Below, one piece after another: positions 38,800 through 46,459 of a stretch of DNA of 64,000 bases. The notes under the pieces were generated by a model. It saw only the letters and a list, made by a program, of their open reading frames with translations, was not told where the DNA came from and searched no databases. How positions within the stretch are numbered: the stretch's first letter is position 1; every line of letters starts with the position of its first letter. The translations under genes were made by a program, and so were the position numbers. The stretch is from Variovorax sp. JS1663 (GTDB lineage: Bacteria; Pseudomonadota; Gammaproteobacteria; Burkholderiales; Burkholderiaceae_C): contig NZ_LYMK01000026.1 in assembly GCF_002157355.1 (NCBI RefSeq), positions 43,194-107,193 on the forward strand. Reading direction: 5' to 3'.

Positions 38800-39113
38800 T
38801 GGCCTTCTCCAGGCAAAGAGGGGATCTCTTGAAGGCCGCGAAGATTGCGCATGAACTCCCATGCACTCGGGAATCGATTGCCCTCGTAGACGACCAAGCC
38901 ACTGCCGTCGTCCTCAAGCAGTACGCAGTTGATGTGCTCTGCACGCTTCACGCGAAGTCCGCAGCGAACCGATGCTTGTTGCATGGTGGTCAAGTTGGGG
39001 TCGTAGCAGGGCCGCCCGTTCTTTTCCAAGTCAAATGGAAAACAACCGTCCTCCAGAGGGAAAAGCTGGAGATTGTTTTCTTTCGCCCCTACTTCATTCT
39101 TTGGAGTGGTCAT
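38796..39113 (-). CDS. Hypothetical phage protein (105 residues)
   Basis: It begins MTTPKNEVGAKENNLQLFPL and includes VKRAEHINCVLLEDDGSGLVVYEG and a Trp-containing helix FPSAWEFMRNLRG. It overlaps both neighbours by ATGA junctions. No recognised domain. Confidence 0.6.
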   Translation of the reverse strand: MTTPKNEVGAKENNLQLFPLEDGCFPFDLEKNGRPCYDPNLTTMQQASVRCGLRVKRAEHINCVLLEDDGSGLVVYEGNRFPSAWEFMRNLRGLQEIPSLPGEGQ

Positions 39114-39499
39114 GACTGCTGTCCAGGAGTTTCCGGCTTGGTGAAGGCCGTCCCATCCGGCGCGATAGCAAAGATGGGTGGGTTGCCTAGGTGCTTCGCG
39201 TCCCAGTTGGCATGAACGCCATCGCGAAAAGGAGGGTCGAAGTAGCGCTCACCCTCCATGCTGGCGCATGGAACTCCGCCACCGCCTCGTTTCGTCGGCG
39301 GCTTGATAGCGATGACCATCTCGTCCACTTTGCCAGTCATCTCGCCTTCGTCGTCGTAGACCTCGCGGCGGATGTCGTGTTCGTCCAGCGGCAGAACAAG
39401 CTCGTAGTGGCAGAGCCAGCTATAGATGCCCTGGTCGGGGTTGGCTTCCCAGCGCAACTGAAGGCGCGGAGCCGGAAGGGGCTGCTTTGCTTCACTCAC
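39110..39499 (-). CDS. Hypothetical phage protein (129 residues)
   Basis: An acidic protein beginning MSEAKQPLPAPRLQLRWEAN. It includes WLCHYELVLPLDEHDIRRE and a Gly-rich turn KRGGGGVPCAS. GTG 39499 is favoured because GAGGAG lies 7 bases upstream; a TTG at 39505 is too close. Related proteins occur in other Burkholderiales prophages as far as I can recall, without a function. Confidence 0.6.
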   Translation of the reverse strand: MSEAKQPLPAPRLQLRWEANPDQGIYSWLCHYELVLPLDEHDIRREVYDDEGEMTGKVDEMVIAIKPPTKRGGGGVPCASMEGERYFDPPFRDGVHANWDAKHLGNPPIFAIAPDGTAFTKPETPGQQS

Positions 39500-39540
39500 T
39501 CTCAATCTCCTCTACTTCATTTGGACAAAACAACAGGGGG

Positions 39541-39768
39541 TTAGAGGTCGCGCCAGGTGACGCAGCCGACGCTCGAGCACTGGCCGGCGGTGCGGCCCGT
39601 GCGCGCGCAGGCGCTGTAGGTCAACCTGCCCTTGCACTTCGGACAGGGCATCGACGCGCGCACGTCAGCAGCCGGGCGGAAGGTCGGGGGCTGGCAGTGC
39701 TGCTGGTGCACGGCATTCATTGCCTGCGCGCGGGCGCTGGCCAGGGCGGCATAGTGCTTCGTGGTCAC
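39541..39768 (-). CDS. Zinc-ribbon phage protein (75 residues)
   Basis: The N-terminal 40 residues are helical (MTTKHYAALASARAQAMNAV). The C-terminal part carries CPKCKGRLTYSAC...C...C, a zinc-ribbon pattern. GTG 39768 overlaps the previous stop (GTGA). Similar to small phage zinc proteins such as Mu Com only in the ribbon; the function is open. Confidence 0.6.
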   Translation of the reverse strand: MTTKHYAALASARAQAMNAVHQQHCQPPTFRPAADVRASMPCPKCKGRLTYSACARTGRTAGQCSSVGCVTWRDL

Positions 39769-40046
39769 TCGATGGCCCTCCCGCAGCAGTCGCACTGGTT
39801 GGTGTCGAGTTCCTCCGGGCCGTGCTCGGCCTGGCAGACGCAGTAGTGCTCGTCGTACTCGTCGGGATCGCCCAGCAGTTCCTCGCCATCGTCCAGGTCG
39901 GCGCCTTCCATCCATGCCGCGCGGGCCTCGATCTCGGCGCATTCCTCGGCCGCTTCCTCCGGGCTGATGTCGGCGCGCAGCTGCTCGCGGCGCAGGCGCT
40001 CCATGTCAGCCTCGTGCGCCAGGTCGCGCTCTTCCGGCTCGGTCAT
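39765..40046 (-). CDS. Acidic phage protein with C-terminal cysteine cluster (93 residues)
   Basis: A very acidic helical protein starting MTEPEERDLAHEADMERLRR. It ends in HYCVCQAEHGPEELDTNQCDCCGRAIE with five cysteines, probably a small zinc site. ATG 40046 overlaps the stop of the ASCH-like gene. No family assigned. Confidence 0.6.
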   Translation of the reverse strand: MTEPEERDLAHEADMERLRREQLRADISPEEAAEECAEIEARAAWMEGADLDDGEELLGDPDEYDEHYCVCQAEHGPEELDTNQCDCCGRAIE

Positions 40047-40732
40047 GGCCGAATCCTCCTGAACTCGACCACCCACACCCACGGGTTCGCCGCCCAGCTG
40101 CCGGCGCCGTTGATCAGCGTCCAGAGCGATCGATAGGCATGCCACGGGCCGTCGGGATGACCCGCAACTCCCTCGGCCAGGGCATCCGCCTCGCTGATGT
40201 CCTGCAGGCGCTCGACGCGCACGCGCGTGACCTCCAGCAGGATGCGGCTCGCCCAGCGCGTCATGTGGATGCCTGGAACGTTGGCGCCCTTGCGGCCGCC
40301 GTAGTCGCGCAACTTCAGCCAGGCGTCGACATCGTTCTTGCCCTCGATCGGGCGGAATGCATCGTCAGCCAGGTAGCGGATGCCGTCGAGCCCATCGGGC
40401 AGTTCTTCGGCGCGGTGCGTCTCGCGCACCCAGAGACGATCGCCGCGCGCCCGTGCATAGGGGCAGTGGCATCGATCTTCCTTGCCGTCCGGCCAGTCGG
40501 GCGCATGCTCGACGGCTACCCAGGGCTGCGCCCAGCCGCCGCGGCACGCTGCCTCATCGTCGGGATGCCCACGCTGCCCGAACAGCGTGTAGTCGGTGAA
40601 GGCGTGCTGCTTCTGGCGCGCCATCACACGCCGCGTCTGCGTCTTCGTGCCTGCCTGCAGCGCGCGCACCATCGGCGCGCTGAAGAGGATGGGGCGCTCT
40701 TTGGCCGGTTGACGGATGGGCAGGGCCTTCAT
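40043..40732 (-). CDS. ASCH-like domain phage protein
   Basis: A 229-residue protein. The segment RPILFSAPMVRALQAGTKTQTRRVM near the N-terminus is a widespread phage signature. It is followed by a beta-barrel-like region (RGDRLWVRETHR, WASRILLEVTRVRVERLQDISEADALAEG) typical of ASCH/PUA-related proteins, which may bind RNA or modified nucleotides. ATG 40732 is preceded by GAGG. It is divergent from the DUF3606 gene 32 bases away. Confidence 0.75.
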   Translation of the reverse strand: MKALPIRQPAKERPILFSAPMVRALQAGTKTQTRRVMARQKQHAFTDYTLFGQRGHPDDEAACRGGWAQPWVAVEHAPDWPDGKEDRCHCPYARARGDRLWVRETHRAEELPDGLDGIRYLADDAFRPIEGKNDVDAWLKLRDYGGRKGANVPGIHMTRWASRILLEVTRVRVERLQDISEADALAEGVAGHPDGPWHAYRSLWTLINGAGSWAANPWVWVVEFRRIRP

Positions 40733-40764
40733 ACAGTCCGCCTCACAACAACCAGGAGCAAGCA

Positions 40765-40944
40765 ATGGCAGACAACAAGTCGAAGACCGGCAAGGCCGAT
40801 CGCTCGAAGGTCGCTGGCGGCCAGAAGCACGAGGTGGCCTACACCGCCAAGAAGACCGGGGCGACCCCGGCCCAGGTGCGCGCCACGGTGAAGGCCGTCG
40901 GCAACTCGCGCGCGAAGGTCGAGGCGGCGCTGAAGAAGAAGTAG
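40765..40944 (+). CDS. DUF3606-like small basic protein
   Basis: The short reading frame encodes 59 residues beginning MADNKSKTGKADRSKVAGGQ, with a conserved-looking helix HEVAYTAKKTGATPAQVRATVKAVG and a poly-Lys end. This pattern matches DUF3606 proteins, which are small, unstudied and common in Proteobacteria. AGGAG lies 7 bases before ATG. It is the only rightward gene in the first 15 kb of the leftward phage arm, so it needs its own promoter inside the ASCH-like gene region. Possibly expressed in the lysogen. Confidence 0.75.
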   Translation: MADNKSKTGKADRSKVAGGQKHEVAYTAKKTGATPAQVRATVKAVGNSRAKVEAALKKK

Positions 40945-40983
40945 GGTCACGCTGCGCATGGGTGTTCCGGGTTGTTATTCGGA

Positions 40984-41595
40984 TCAGGGCAGCAACCCCG
41001 GGTCCCTGGCAGCCATGTACGCGCGCGTGTGACGGTCCTCCAGGGCGGCGGCGCGCTCGGCGCCTGCCTTGCGCCGCGCCAGGTCCTTGCAGGCCTGCGT
41101 CTCCGCGATGTCCTCCTGCTTGCAGGAGACGGTGAGGCGGTCGTCGTCGCTGAAGAGCCGCGGGTTGCGGGCCATGATGGTCAGCGCGTTGTCGACCCGA
41201 CAGGTGACGTCGGTGCCCGTGGGGATCGATAGCAGGCCGCTGCCGTCGCGGCCGGAGCCGCCGATGCTGAAGCCGGGGCGGGCGCAGGGCTGGGTGGGCT
41301 GCGTGGGCGTGGCGCCGTACAGGCTGGGCGCCGAGCGCTCGACGTTGACTTCAGAGCCGATGCGCGCGCCGGCCATGTCCAGCGAGCCGCCGTAGCCCGA
41401 GCCGCCGAGCGCGCTGGCGTTCCCGCCGGCAGCCGTGCTGCGCGAGTTGCTCCTCGAAAGCGCCGCCGTGATGCTGGTGATGCCCACGTGCGTGTTCTGG
41501 TTTGCAGTCTGGCCACTGCTCGGCGCCGGGGGCTTGCCAGTAGCGTGGGCGCCGAAGGCGGCGAGGAGGGCCAGGAGTGCGATGGAATGCTTCAT
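40984..41595 (-). CDS. Secreted phage-encoded hypothetical protein
   Basis: A 203-residue protein with a signal peptide (MKHSIALLALLAAFGAHATG, cleavage after AHA). The mature part is Ser/Gly/Ala rich, with a segment GSGLLSIPTGTDVTCRV and a helical C-terminus with paired cysteines (SCKQEDIAETQAC). It would act in the periplasm. Being in the leftward early arm rather than the lysis region, it may modify the lysogen surface. No family recognised. Confidence 0.6.
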   Translation of the reverse strand: MKHSIALLALLAAFGAHATGKPPAPSSGQTANQNTHVGITSITAALSRSNSRSTAAGGNASALGGSGYGGSLDMAGARIGSEVNVERSAPSLYGATPTQPTQPCARPGFSIGGSGRDGSGLLSIPTGTDVTCRVDNALTIMARNPRLFSDDDRLTVSCKQEDIAETQACKDLARRKAGAERAAALEDRHTRAYMAARDPGLLP

Positions 41596-41629
41596 TTGCA
41601 ATTGCCTTGAGTTCGGTGGGATGGGGGCT

Positions 41630-41962
41630 TCAGAACGGGTGTTCGTCGTCGTCGTCGACGGTGCTGCTCGTCAGGCGTGGCGCCGACTCGACGCTGCGCA
41701 GCTCGTACGCCGACACCGGGACGGCGCGCAGGTAGGTGGCCAGCTTGCGGGCCGTGGCTTCCTCCATCGGCGTCATGCCGTAGATGGCGCCCTGGGTGAA
41801 GAACCTCGTGTAGGCGGCCACGTCGGCCACCTCCGGCACGTCGATTCGGATGAAGTGCACGCCGCCGATGGTCTGCTCGGATAGCTTGCCGGCCAGGCGC
41901 TGGTGGCCGAACAGCTCCAGCAGGCCCCAGCTCTCGAATTTCTCGTCAGTGGTCATGGTCAC
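41630..41962 (-). CDS. Hypothetical phage protein (110 residues)
   Basis: It begins MTMTTDEKFESWGLLELFGHQ. It has EQTIGGVHFIRIDVPEVADVAAYTRFF, a motif pattern seen in many Burkholderiales and Pseudomonas phage early regions, and an acidic tail. The start could be GTG 41962 (overlapping a small upstream frame) or ATG 41956. The function is unknown. Confidence 0.7.
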   Translation of the reverse strand: MTMTTDEKFESWGLLELFGHQRLAGKLSEQTIGGVHFIRIDVPEVADVAAYTRFFTQGAIYGMTPMEEATARKLATYLRAVPVSAYELRSVESAPRLTSSTVDDDDEHPF

Positions 41963-42051
41963 TTTCGTGGTGGTCGGTTGAAGAAAGAAAGGGCGGCTGA
42001 TCGCACAGCGCTGGCCGGGAAGGTGGTCGGGAGGAGGAGAAGGAATGCCAC
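41959..42051 (-). CDS. Possible 30-residue signal-like microprotein
   Basis: A GTG-initiated frame encodes a hydrophobic N-terminus (MAFLLLLPTTFPASA) and a short basic tail. Its stop overlaps the GTG start of the next gene (GTGA), as elsewhere in this operon. The ribosome site is weak, so translation is uncertain. Confidence 0.3.
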   Translation of the reverse strand: MAFLLLLPTTFPASAVRSAALSFFNRPPRK

Positions 42052-42075
42052 GGCCAGCAGCGCCCTGGAAACTGG

Positions 42076-42384
42076 TCAGGCGGGGTCCGCCGCATGCAGC
42101 CCATCGCCCACGGGCGCCGGGAACTTGTCGAAGGCGAGCGGCTTGATGTGCTCGCGGAAAAAGGAGCCCTTGGACTCGGCGGCCATGAATGCGTCGAACG
42201 TCTCGCGCTCGACTGCCGGGTAGTGGTAGATGTGGCCGGGGCCTCGGCAGAACTGCACCGACAGGGTCTTGCGGGCGTCGTCGTAGCCGATGCAGGCGAT
42301 CTGGCTGGACTCCACCAGGGCCATGAGGATTTCGACGTAAGGCTTGTCGGAGAAGGGAGCCGGGGCGGGGTATTGCTTGGGCAT
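42076..42384 (-). CDS. KTSC-domain protein
   Basis: A 102-residue protein with the KTSC pattern: VESSQIACIGYDDARKTLSVQF, then the aromatic GHIYHYPAVERETFDAFMAAESKGSFFREHI. KTSC domains are found alone or joined to Lys-tRNA synthetases and phage proteins, and are thought to bind nucleic acid. GAGGA precedes ATG. It is just downstream of the recombination genes. Confidence 0.8.
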   Translation of the reverse strand: MPKQYPAPAPFSDKPYVEILMALVESSQIACIGYDDARKTLSVQFCRGPGHIYHYPAVERETFDAFMAAESKGSFFREHIKPLAFDKFPAPVGDGLHAADPA

Positions 42385-42412
42385 TGGGTGGTCCTCGGGT
42401 GGTTGAAGGGGG

Positions 42413-44200
42413 TCAGGCGGCCTGCTTGGCCTGGATGGCCTGTACGTGGGCCACGATCGCGGCCAACATGTGGGGGAAGTCGGCCTCGTGGTACAGCACC
42501 GATCCGCGCTCCTTCAGGCCGACGAAGCCCAGCGCCGCCATGCCGTCGGCCTTGATCTCCAGCGGCGCGATGCGCTCCTTCAGCTGGCCCAGGCTCAGCG
42601 TCGGCTTTCCGGTGGGTGCGACGTTGCGCGCCGGCATGGGGATGACGGTCGGAGCAGGGACGGGCGCGGCGGTGGGCTGCGGGTCCGGAAACATGGCGTG
42701 AGCCATCGCTGCTGCCGGCCCATGCGGGTGCGCCATGTGGACGGGTGCGGCGGCGGCCTGCACCTGCTGGCGCTGCAGGGCCTCGGCTTCCTCGCGCTGG
42801 CGGCGCTCCGCCTCTTCCCGTTCCTGCTGCTCGCGGGCGGCCTGCGCACGGGCCCGAGCCTCTTCCTCGGCGCGGATGCGCTCACGCGCCTGCTCTGCCA
42901 GGGCCTCGGCGCGCTTCTGCTCCTTCGCCTTGTGGTCGGCCACCCGGAACTGCACCAGCGCTGTGAAGTCGTCAGGCTGCTTCTGAACGACCGTGGCGAG
43001 GTCGGGGAAGAGGGCGCCGTACTCGCCCGCCTCGGCGGCTAGGTGCTTGAGGTTGATCTCGATTCGGTCGGCGACCTCATTGGCGGCGATCTTGCAGCGC
43101 GCCAGTTCGGAGGCGATCTTGTCCTCCATGCTGGCCAGCGACTTCAGGCCCTTCACCACGCCGCCGAAGTCGGCTGGCACGGCAGGCATGTAGGGCTTGC
43201 CCAAGCGGGCATTGAGTGCGTCGACGTGCGCCTTCAGGGCGGAGACGCCACCGGCCACGATCTCGCCTTTCCGGCGCTCCTTCTCGTTGCTCAGAAGGCG
43301 CTCGGCCATGCTGAGGTTCTCCTGCAGGAGTTTGTCCAGCATCTTCTGCCGGTTCGTCGCCTGCTGGATCGGCTCTACCTGCGCCAGTATCTGGGCGCCT
43401 GCTGCCTTGAGCGATTCGCGGGCCAGTTTCATGGCCTTGATCTGCTGGTCGAGGTCAGCAAAGTCCTGGTCGGTCTTCGGCTCGCGGATCAGACGCTCCT
43501 GCAGGAACAGGCGCAGCCGCTCCTCGAAGACGTTGAAGTTGTCCTTGAGGGCGATCTCGCCGGTGACTTGGGCTGATGGGGTGGGGAAGTCCTCCACCGG
43601 CTCGGCGACGATCTTCTCGACGGCGGCGGGCGATGGCGGGACGTAGGCGGCCAGGTCTAGCGAGAATTGCTTCCAACCGGCGATCAGTTGCTGGCGGCGC
43701 CGGGAATCTGATTCGTACCAGCAGTGGGCGTCTCCGCAGGTGAACAGCGCGCGCCTGGCGCCGGATACCAAAAGCTGGTGCTCGAGCTGCCAGATGTGAT
43801 GCTCGGGCGGTTCCCCGAACATCTCGATGTGCTTCGCCGTGTCCTTGTTCGGGTGCTTGTTTTCCCAGATCTCGGTGTCGTCCAGGTTGATGCCGTCGAG
43901 GCTGGCGAGCAGCGCAAGCGAGTCGACAACCAGCGTGCCGGTGACCGCGTAGAGCTCGCCGCCGATGATCTCCTCCGCGTGTGGACGCCGCGCATCTTCA
44001 TCGGCGTGTCCCGCGTCAAAGAGAGCCTGCGTAGCCGCGCTGACCTCTGGAACAATGCCGGTCGCCTTCTGCCGCAGCAGTTCACTGCGCGTCGTGTAGG
44101 GGGAGACGGCCATCATGGCCGGGGCTTCGCTGGCGCAGAAGTGCTGCGCGCGCGCGGCGTGCCATTCCGCCGACCCTTGGGTGACTTCGAGGATGTTCAT
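42413..44200 (-). CDS. YqaJ-type phage exonuclease with long coiled-coil extension
   Basis: A 595-residue protein. Residues 1-200 form a YqaJ/lambda-exonuclease-like nuclease: GSAEWHAARAQHFCASEAPAMM at the start, and the PD-(D/E)xK core as SLDGINLDDTEIWENKH. Residues about 200-500 are long charged helices, including a Glu/Arg/Gln-rich coiled coil (REQQEREEAERRQREEAEA). The tail is Pro/Ala rich and ends in a helical domain. It degrades 5' strands to make 3' tails for Bet. Most YqaJ enzymes are about 200-350 residues, so the fusion is notable. ATG 44200 overlaps the bet stop. Confidence 0.88.
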   Translation of the reverse strand: MNILEVTQGSAEWHAARAQHFCASEAPAMMAVSPYTTRSELLRQKATGIVPEVSAATQALFDAGHADEDARRPHAEEIIGGELYAVTGTLVVDSLALLASLDGINLDDTEIWENKHPNKDTAKHIEMFGEPPEHHIWQLEHQLLVSGARRALFTCGDAHCWYESDSRRRQQLIAGWKQFSLDLAAYVPPSPAAVEKIVAEPVEDFPTPSAQVTGEIALKDNFNVFEERLRLFLQERLIREPKTDQDFADLDQQIKAMKLARESLKAAGAQILAQVEPIQQATNRQKMLDKLLQENLSMAERLLSNEKERRKGEIVAGGVSALKAHVDALNARLGKPYMPAVPADFGGVVKGLKSLASMEDKIASELARCKIAANEVADRIEINLKHLAAEAGEYGALFPDLATVVQKQPDDFTALVQFRVADHKAKEQKRAEALAEQARERIRAEEEARARAQAAREQQEREEAERRQREEAEALQRQQVQAAAAPVHMAHPHGPAAAMAHAMFPDPQPTAAPVPAPTVIPMPARNVAPTGKPTLSLGQLKERIAPLEIKADGMAALGFVGLKERGSVLYHEADFPHMLAAIVAHVQAIQAKQAA

Positions 44201-45234
44201 TCCTTCATGCCCTTCGTGAGTTCGGCGTGCATGGCCGTGAGTTCGGCGCGTTGCTTCTCCTCGGGCACGCACTGGATCAGCGCGGCCGCTTCGTCGAGTT
44301 CAGGCAGCGTGAAGGCGGACGTCATCTTGTCGGCGACATCCGCATAGGTCAGCGGGGTCGATGCGTTCTCTTCGGACGCCTTTGCCGACGCGATCGGTGC
44401 GCGAATGGCGGCTTCCTGTTCGGCCGTCAGCGTGTATTTCGTCTTCGTCTTCGCGATGACCGCCTCGGCGCCGCCCTTGCCGGCCTTCCCCGTCCGGATC
44501 GCCTCGTGCCACTGCGGCAGCAACTCGGCGAATTTGGAGTCTTCGAGCGCAGGTAGGTCCTTTTGACGCTCTTCGGCCTTCTTGCCGCCAACGATCTCGC
44601 CGGTGCCAGCGTCGATGGTGGTGCCCTCGAAGTCATTGAACGACTTGCCCTCCATCTCCTCGGCAGTCGGCTGGGCTCCGCCTTCTGGGAACGCCAGGCG
44701 CAGGGCCTGCGCGGCAGCGCACTTCGCGATCTGGCCGCGTGGCCTCTTCGTCCACATCGCATTCGGCGCGATCGACTTCTCCGGGCCACCCTTGGTCGCG
44801 TAGTTTTCGATCCAGTACTCGACCGCGGTGAACTCGGCGATCAAGCCGTTTGGCATGATCTTCTTGACGGTCACCTTGGCCCATTCGGGGTAGGTGATGT
44901 GAGCGCCGCCGAGCGTGTCAGTGATCATCGGTCCGAACTCCGGTTCGGTCTGACCGGCGAAGGCCCCGGTGCGCGCGGCATCGGTGCGATACAGGCCGAC
45001 GCCGGGCATGATGACGTCGCGCATCTGCTTGGCTTTGCTGTCCCACATCGGAACGATGTGCACGGGCTTCTTCATCGGGTCGAGGCCGGCCGCCTTGCAG
45101 TAGCCGATGACCATCTTGATCGACGGCACCGCAGCCCCAGGGTAGAGAGACGATTGCAGGACGTCGATCAGTTCGCCTTCGGACAGCGCCAGCGCGCCAC
45201 CCTGCTGCGGTTGTATTGCGAGTACGTTGCTCAT
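44197..45234 (-). CDS. bet: Bet/RecT-family single-strand annealing protein
   Basis: A 345-residue protein of the phage Bet (RecT/Red-beta superfamily) group. The core runs from LIDVLQSSLYPGA through YCKAAGLDPMKKPVHIVPMW, PGVGLYRTDAARTG and RPRGQIAKCAAAQALRLAFPE. The C-terminal 120 residues are charged and variable. Together with the exonuclease it makes a Red-type recombination module. It overlaps the nuclease gene by 4 bp. Confidence 0.92.
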   Translation of the reverse strand: MSNVLAIQPQQGGALALSEGELIDVLQSSLYPGAAVPSIKMVIGYCKAAGLDPMKKPVHIVPMWDSKAKQMRDVIMPGVGLYRTDAARTGAFAGQTEPEFGPMITDTLGGAHITYPEWAKVTVKKIMPNGLIAEFTAVEYWIENYATKGGPEKSIAPNAMWTKRPRGQIAKCAAAQALRLAFPEGGAQPTAEEMEGKSFNDFEGTTIDAGTGEIVGGKKAEERQKDLPALEDSKFAELLPQWHEAIRTGKAGKGGAEAVIAKTKTKYTLTAEQEAAIRAPIASAKASEENASTPLTYADVADKMTSAFTLPELDEAAALIQCVPEEKQRAELTAMHAELTKGMKE

Positions 45235-45241
45235 GAAGCTC

Positions 45242-45454
45242 TCAGAGGTTGTTGTTGAAGAGGAAGAAGCGGGCGATCAGCGAGACGGCGAGGGCCACCA
45301 GCAGCGGCGACAGGCTCAGCCCGACGACGTGCCAGGCCTTGGGCGGCCCTACGGGGATCTGGATGTCCTGCTGCTCGCGCCAGGAGACGCGCAGATCAGG
45401 GAGAGGACGGTCGGCCCAGTGGCCGGCGCGGCGAGTGCGGATGACTGCTGGCAT
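45242..45454 (-). CDS. Small phage protein with C-terminal membrane segment (70 residues)
   Basis: The N-terminal part is soluble (MPAVIRTRRAGHWADRPLPDL). The C-terminal half is a single hydrophobic helix (VVGLSLSPLLVALAVSLIARFFLF). AAGGAGAG lies 6 bases before ATG 45454. It lies just upstream of bet in the same operon. No homologue is recognised. Confidence 0.55.
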   Translation of the reverse strand: MPAVIRTRRAGHWADRPLPDLRVSWREQQDIQIPVGPPKAWHVVGLSLSPLLVALAVSLIARFFLFNNNL

Positions 45455-45609
45455 GTCAGGCTCTCCTTGTGCTGCGGCAGCGCGACCCACTTGCTGCCAA
45501 GTTGACGAACCGATCGCGCCCAGGCCTTGGCGTTGTGGCGCGCTACGTGGCGCGGCGCGAGGTCGTGGAAGAACAGGCGGCGGGCGCGGGTAAGCTGGGT
45601 GACGTTCAC
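45349..45609 (-). CDS. Small basic phage protein (86 residues)
   Basis: It begins MNVTQLTRARRLFFHDLAPRHV, with NAKAWARSVRQLGSKWVALP. This pattern occurs in other Burkholderiales prophages as far as I recall. The GTG start overlaps the previous stop (GTGA). Its 3' part overlaps the next gene by about 106 bases, which is unusual and lowers confidence in the last 30 residues. Confidence 0.5.
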   Translation of the reverse strand: MNVTQLTRARRLFFHDLAPRHVARHNAKAWARSVRQLGSKWVALPQHKESLTCQQSSALAAPATGPTVLSLICASPGASSRTSRSP

Positions 45610-45725
45610 TGGAAAAGTCCCGGTGCGTTGACGCCGAACACGGCGCGGTCGATGAAGAAGGCGATCACGCCGGTGATCAGGAAGACCAGCAGTGCGGTCC
45701 AGATGGTTTGCAGGGCGGCCTTCAT
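45606..45725 (-). CDS. 39-residue single-pass membrane microprotein
   Basis: The short frame MKAALQTIWTALLVFLITGV... is one transmembrane helix followed by a short polar tail ending PGLFQ. ATG overlaps the previous stop and its own stop overlaps the next GTG, so it fits the tight operon. The function is unknown. Confidence 0.55.
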   Translation of the reverse strand: MKAALQTIWTALLVFLITGVIAFFIDRAVFGVNAPGLFQ

Positions 45726-45919
45726 GCCAACGCCTCCCCACGCAGCCAGTCCTCGCGCGTCTCTGGCTTGCGCTCCAATGCGCAATGCAGCGCTGCACCA
45801 AGGCTCATCGTCTGTTCGAACGTGAGGCCGAGGTACTGCGCCGTGCGCTGTGTGGCTTCGACGACGCCGAACTGACGCGCGAGAGCCATGGATTGCTCGT
45901 TGAACCCTGGAGTGCTCAT
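45722..45919 (-). CDS. Hypothetical phage protein (65 residues)
   Basis: A soluble helical protein: MSTPGFNEQSMALARQFGVV ... LGLTFEQTMSLGAALHCALE. ATG 45919 overlaps the previous stop by 4 bp. No family recognised. Confidence 0.55.
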   Translation of the reverse strand: MSTPGFNEQSMALARQFGVVEATQRTAQYLGLTFEQTMSLGAALHCALERKPETREDWLRGEALA

Positions 45920-46236
45920 GACCCGACCTCCAGCAACTGCGCCCGTGCGCGGGTCAGTTGGTCCTCGCGCAGGTCCACGCTGCGCGGCCGGCGGTGGCTC
46001 ACCCAGTCGATGGCGTCGTCGCCGGGGTCGCGGATCGGGCGGAGGCTGGTGTCGAACCACAGAATGCGGCAGCCATCGCTTGGGTGCACAAGGAGCGGAT
46101 CGGTAAACCATGCGACGCGGCCATCTGGGTGATGGATCAGTCGCACAGTTGTGACGATGTAGCCGAGGAACGTGCGATCTCCACCGACCGCATCAACCAC
46201 GATGGCTAGTTCGCCGGGTTTGCATCTGGTGTTCAT
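45916..46236 (-). CDS. Hypothetical phage protein (106 residues), beta-rich
   Basis: It begins MNTRCKPGELAIVVDAVGGD, followed by FLGYIVTTVRLIHHPDGRVAWF and a conserved-looking LRPIRDPGDDAIDW end. The KPGELAIV start is common in small phage proteins with an SH3-like barrel. ATG 46236 is the likely start. Role unknown. Confidence 0.65.
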   Translation of the reverse strand: MNTRCKPGELAIVVDAVGGDRTFLGYIVTTVRLIHHPDGRVAWFTDPLLVHPSDGCRILWFDTSLRPIRDPGDDAIDWVSHRRPRSVDLREDQLTRARAQLLEVGS

Positions 46237-46238
46237 GG

Positions 46239-46457
46239 CTACCACTCCGTAGGGTCCTTGCTGCGCATGCCGAAGATCACGATCCCGGCGATGACGATCA
46301 CAGCAATGAGGAAGAAGACGATGCAGAAGATCGCGGCGGCTCCGAACGTGATGCCGAAGACCACGATCGACACGGCGCTCGATGCGGCTCCGATTTCAGC
46401 CAGCCAGGCAAGGGCCGGCGCGAGCCACTCCACGACGCTGTTGAGAATGGGGTTCAT
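46239..46457 (-). CDS. Small phage membrane protein (72 residues)
   Basis: Two long hydrophobic segments (AIGAASSAVSIVVFGITFG-like and AAIFCIVFFLIAVIVIAGIVIF) with a short charged C-terminus RSKDPTEW. It is an inner-membrane protein of unknown role in the leftward operon. A superinfection-exclusion or holin-like role is possible but not supported by sequence. Confidence 0.55.
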   Translation of the reverse strand: MNPILNSVVEWLAPALAWLAEIGAASSAVSIVVFGITFGAAAIFCIVFFLIAVIVIAGIVIFGMRSKDPTEW

Positions 46458-46459
46458 GA

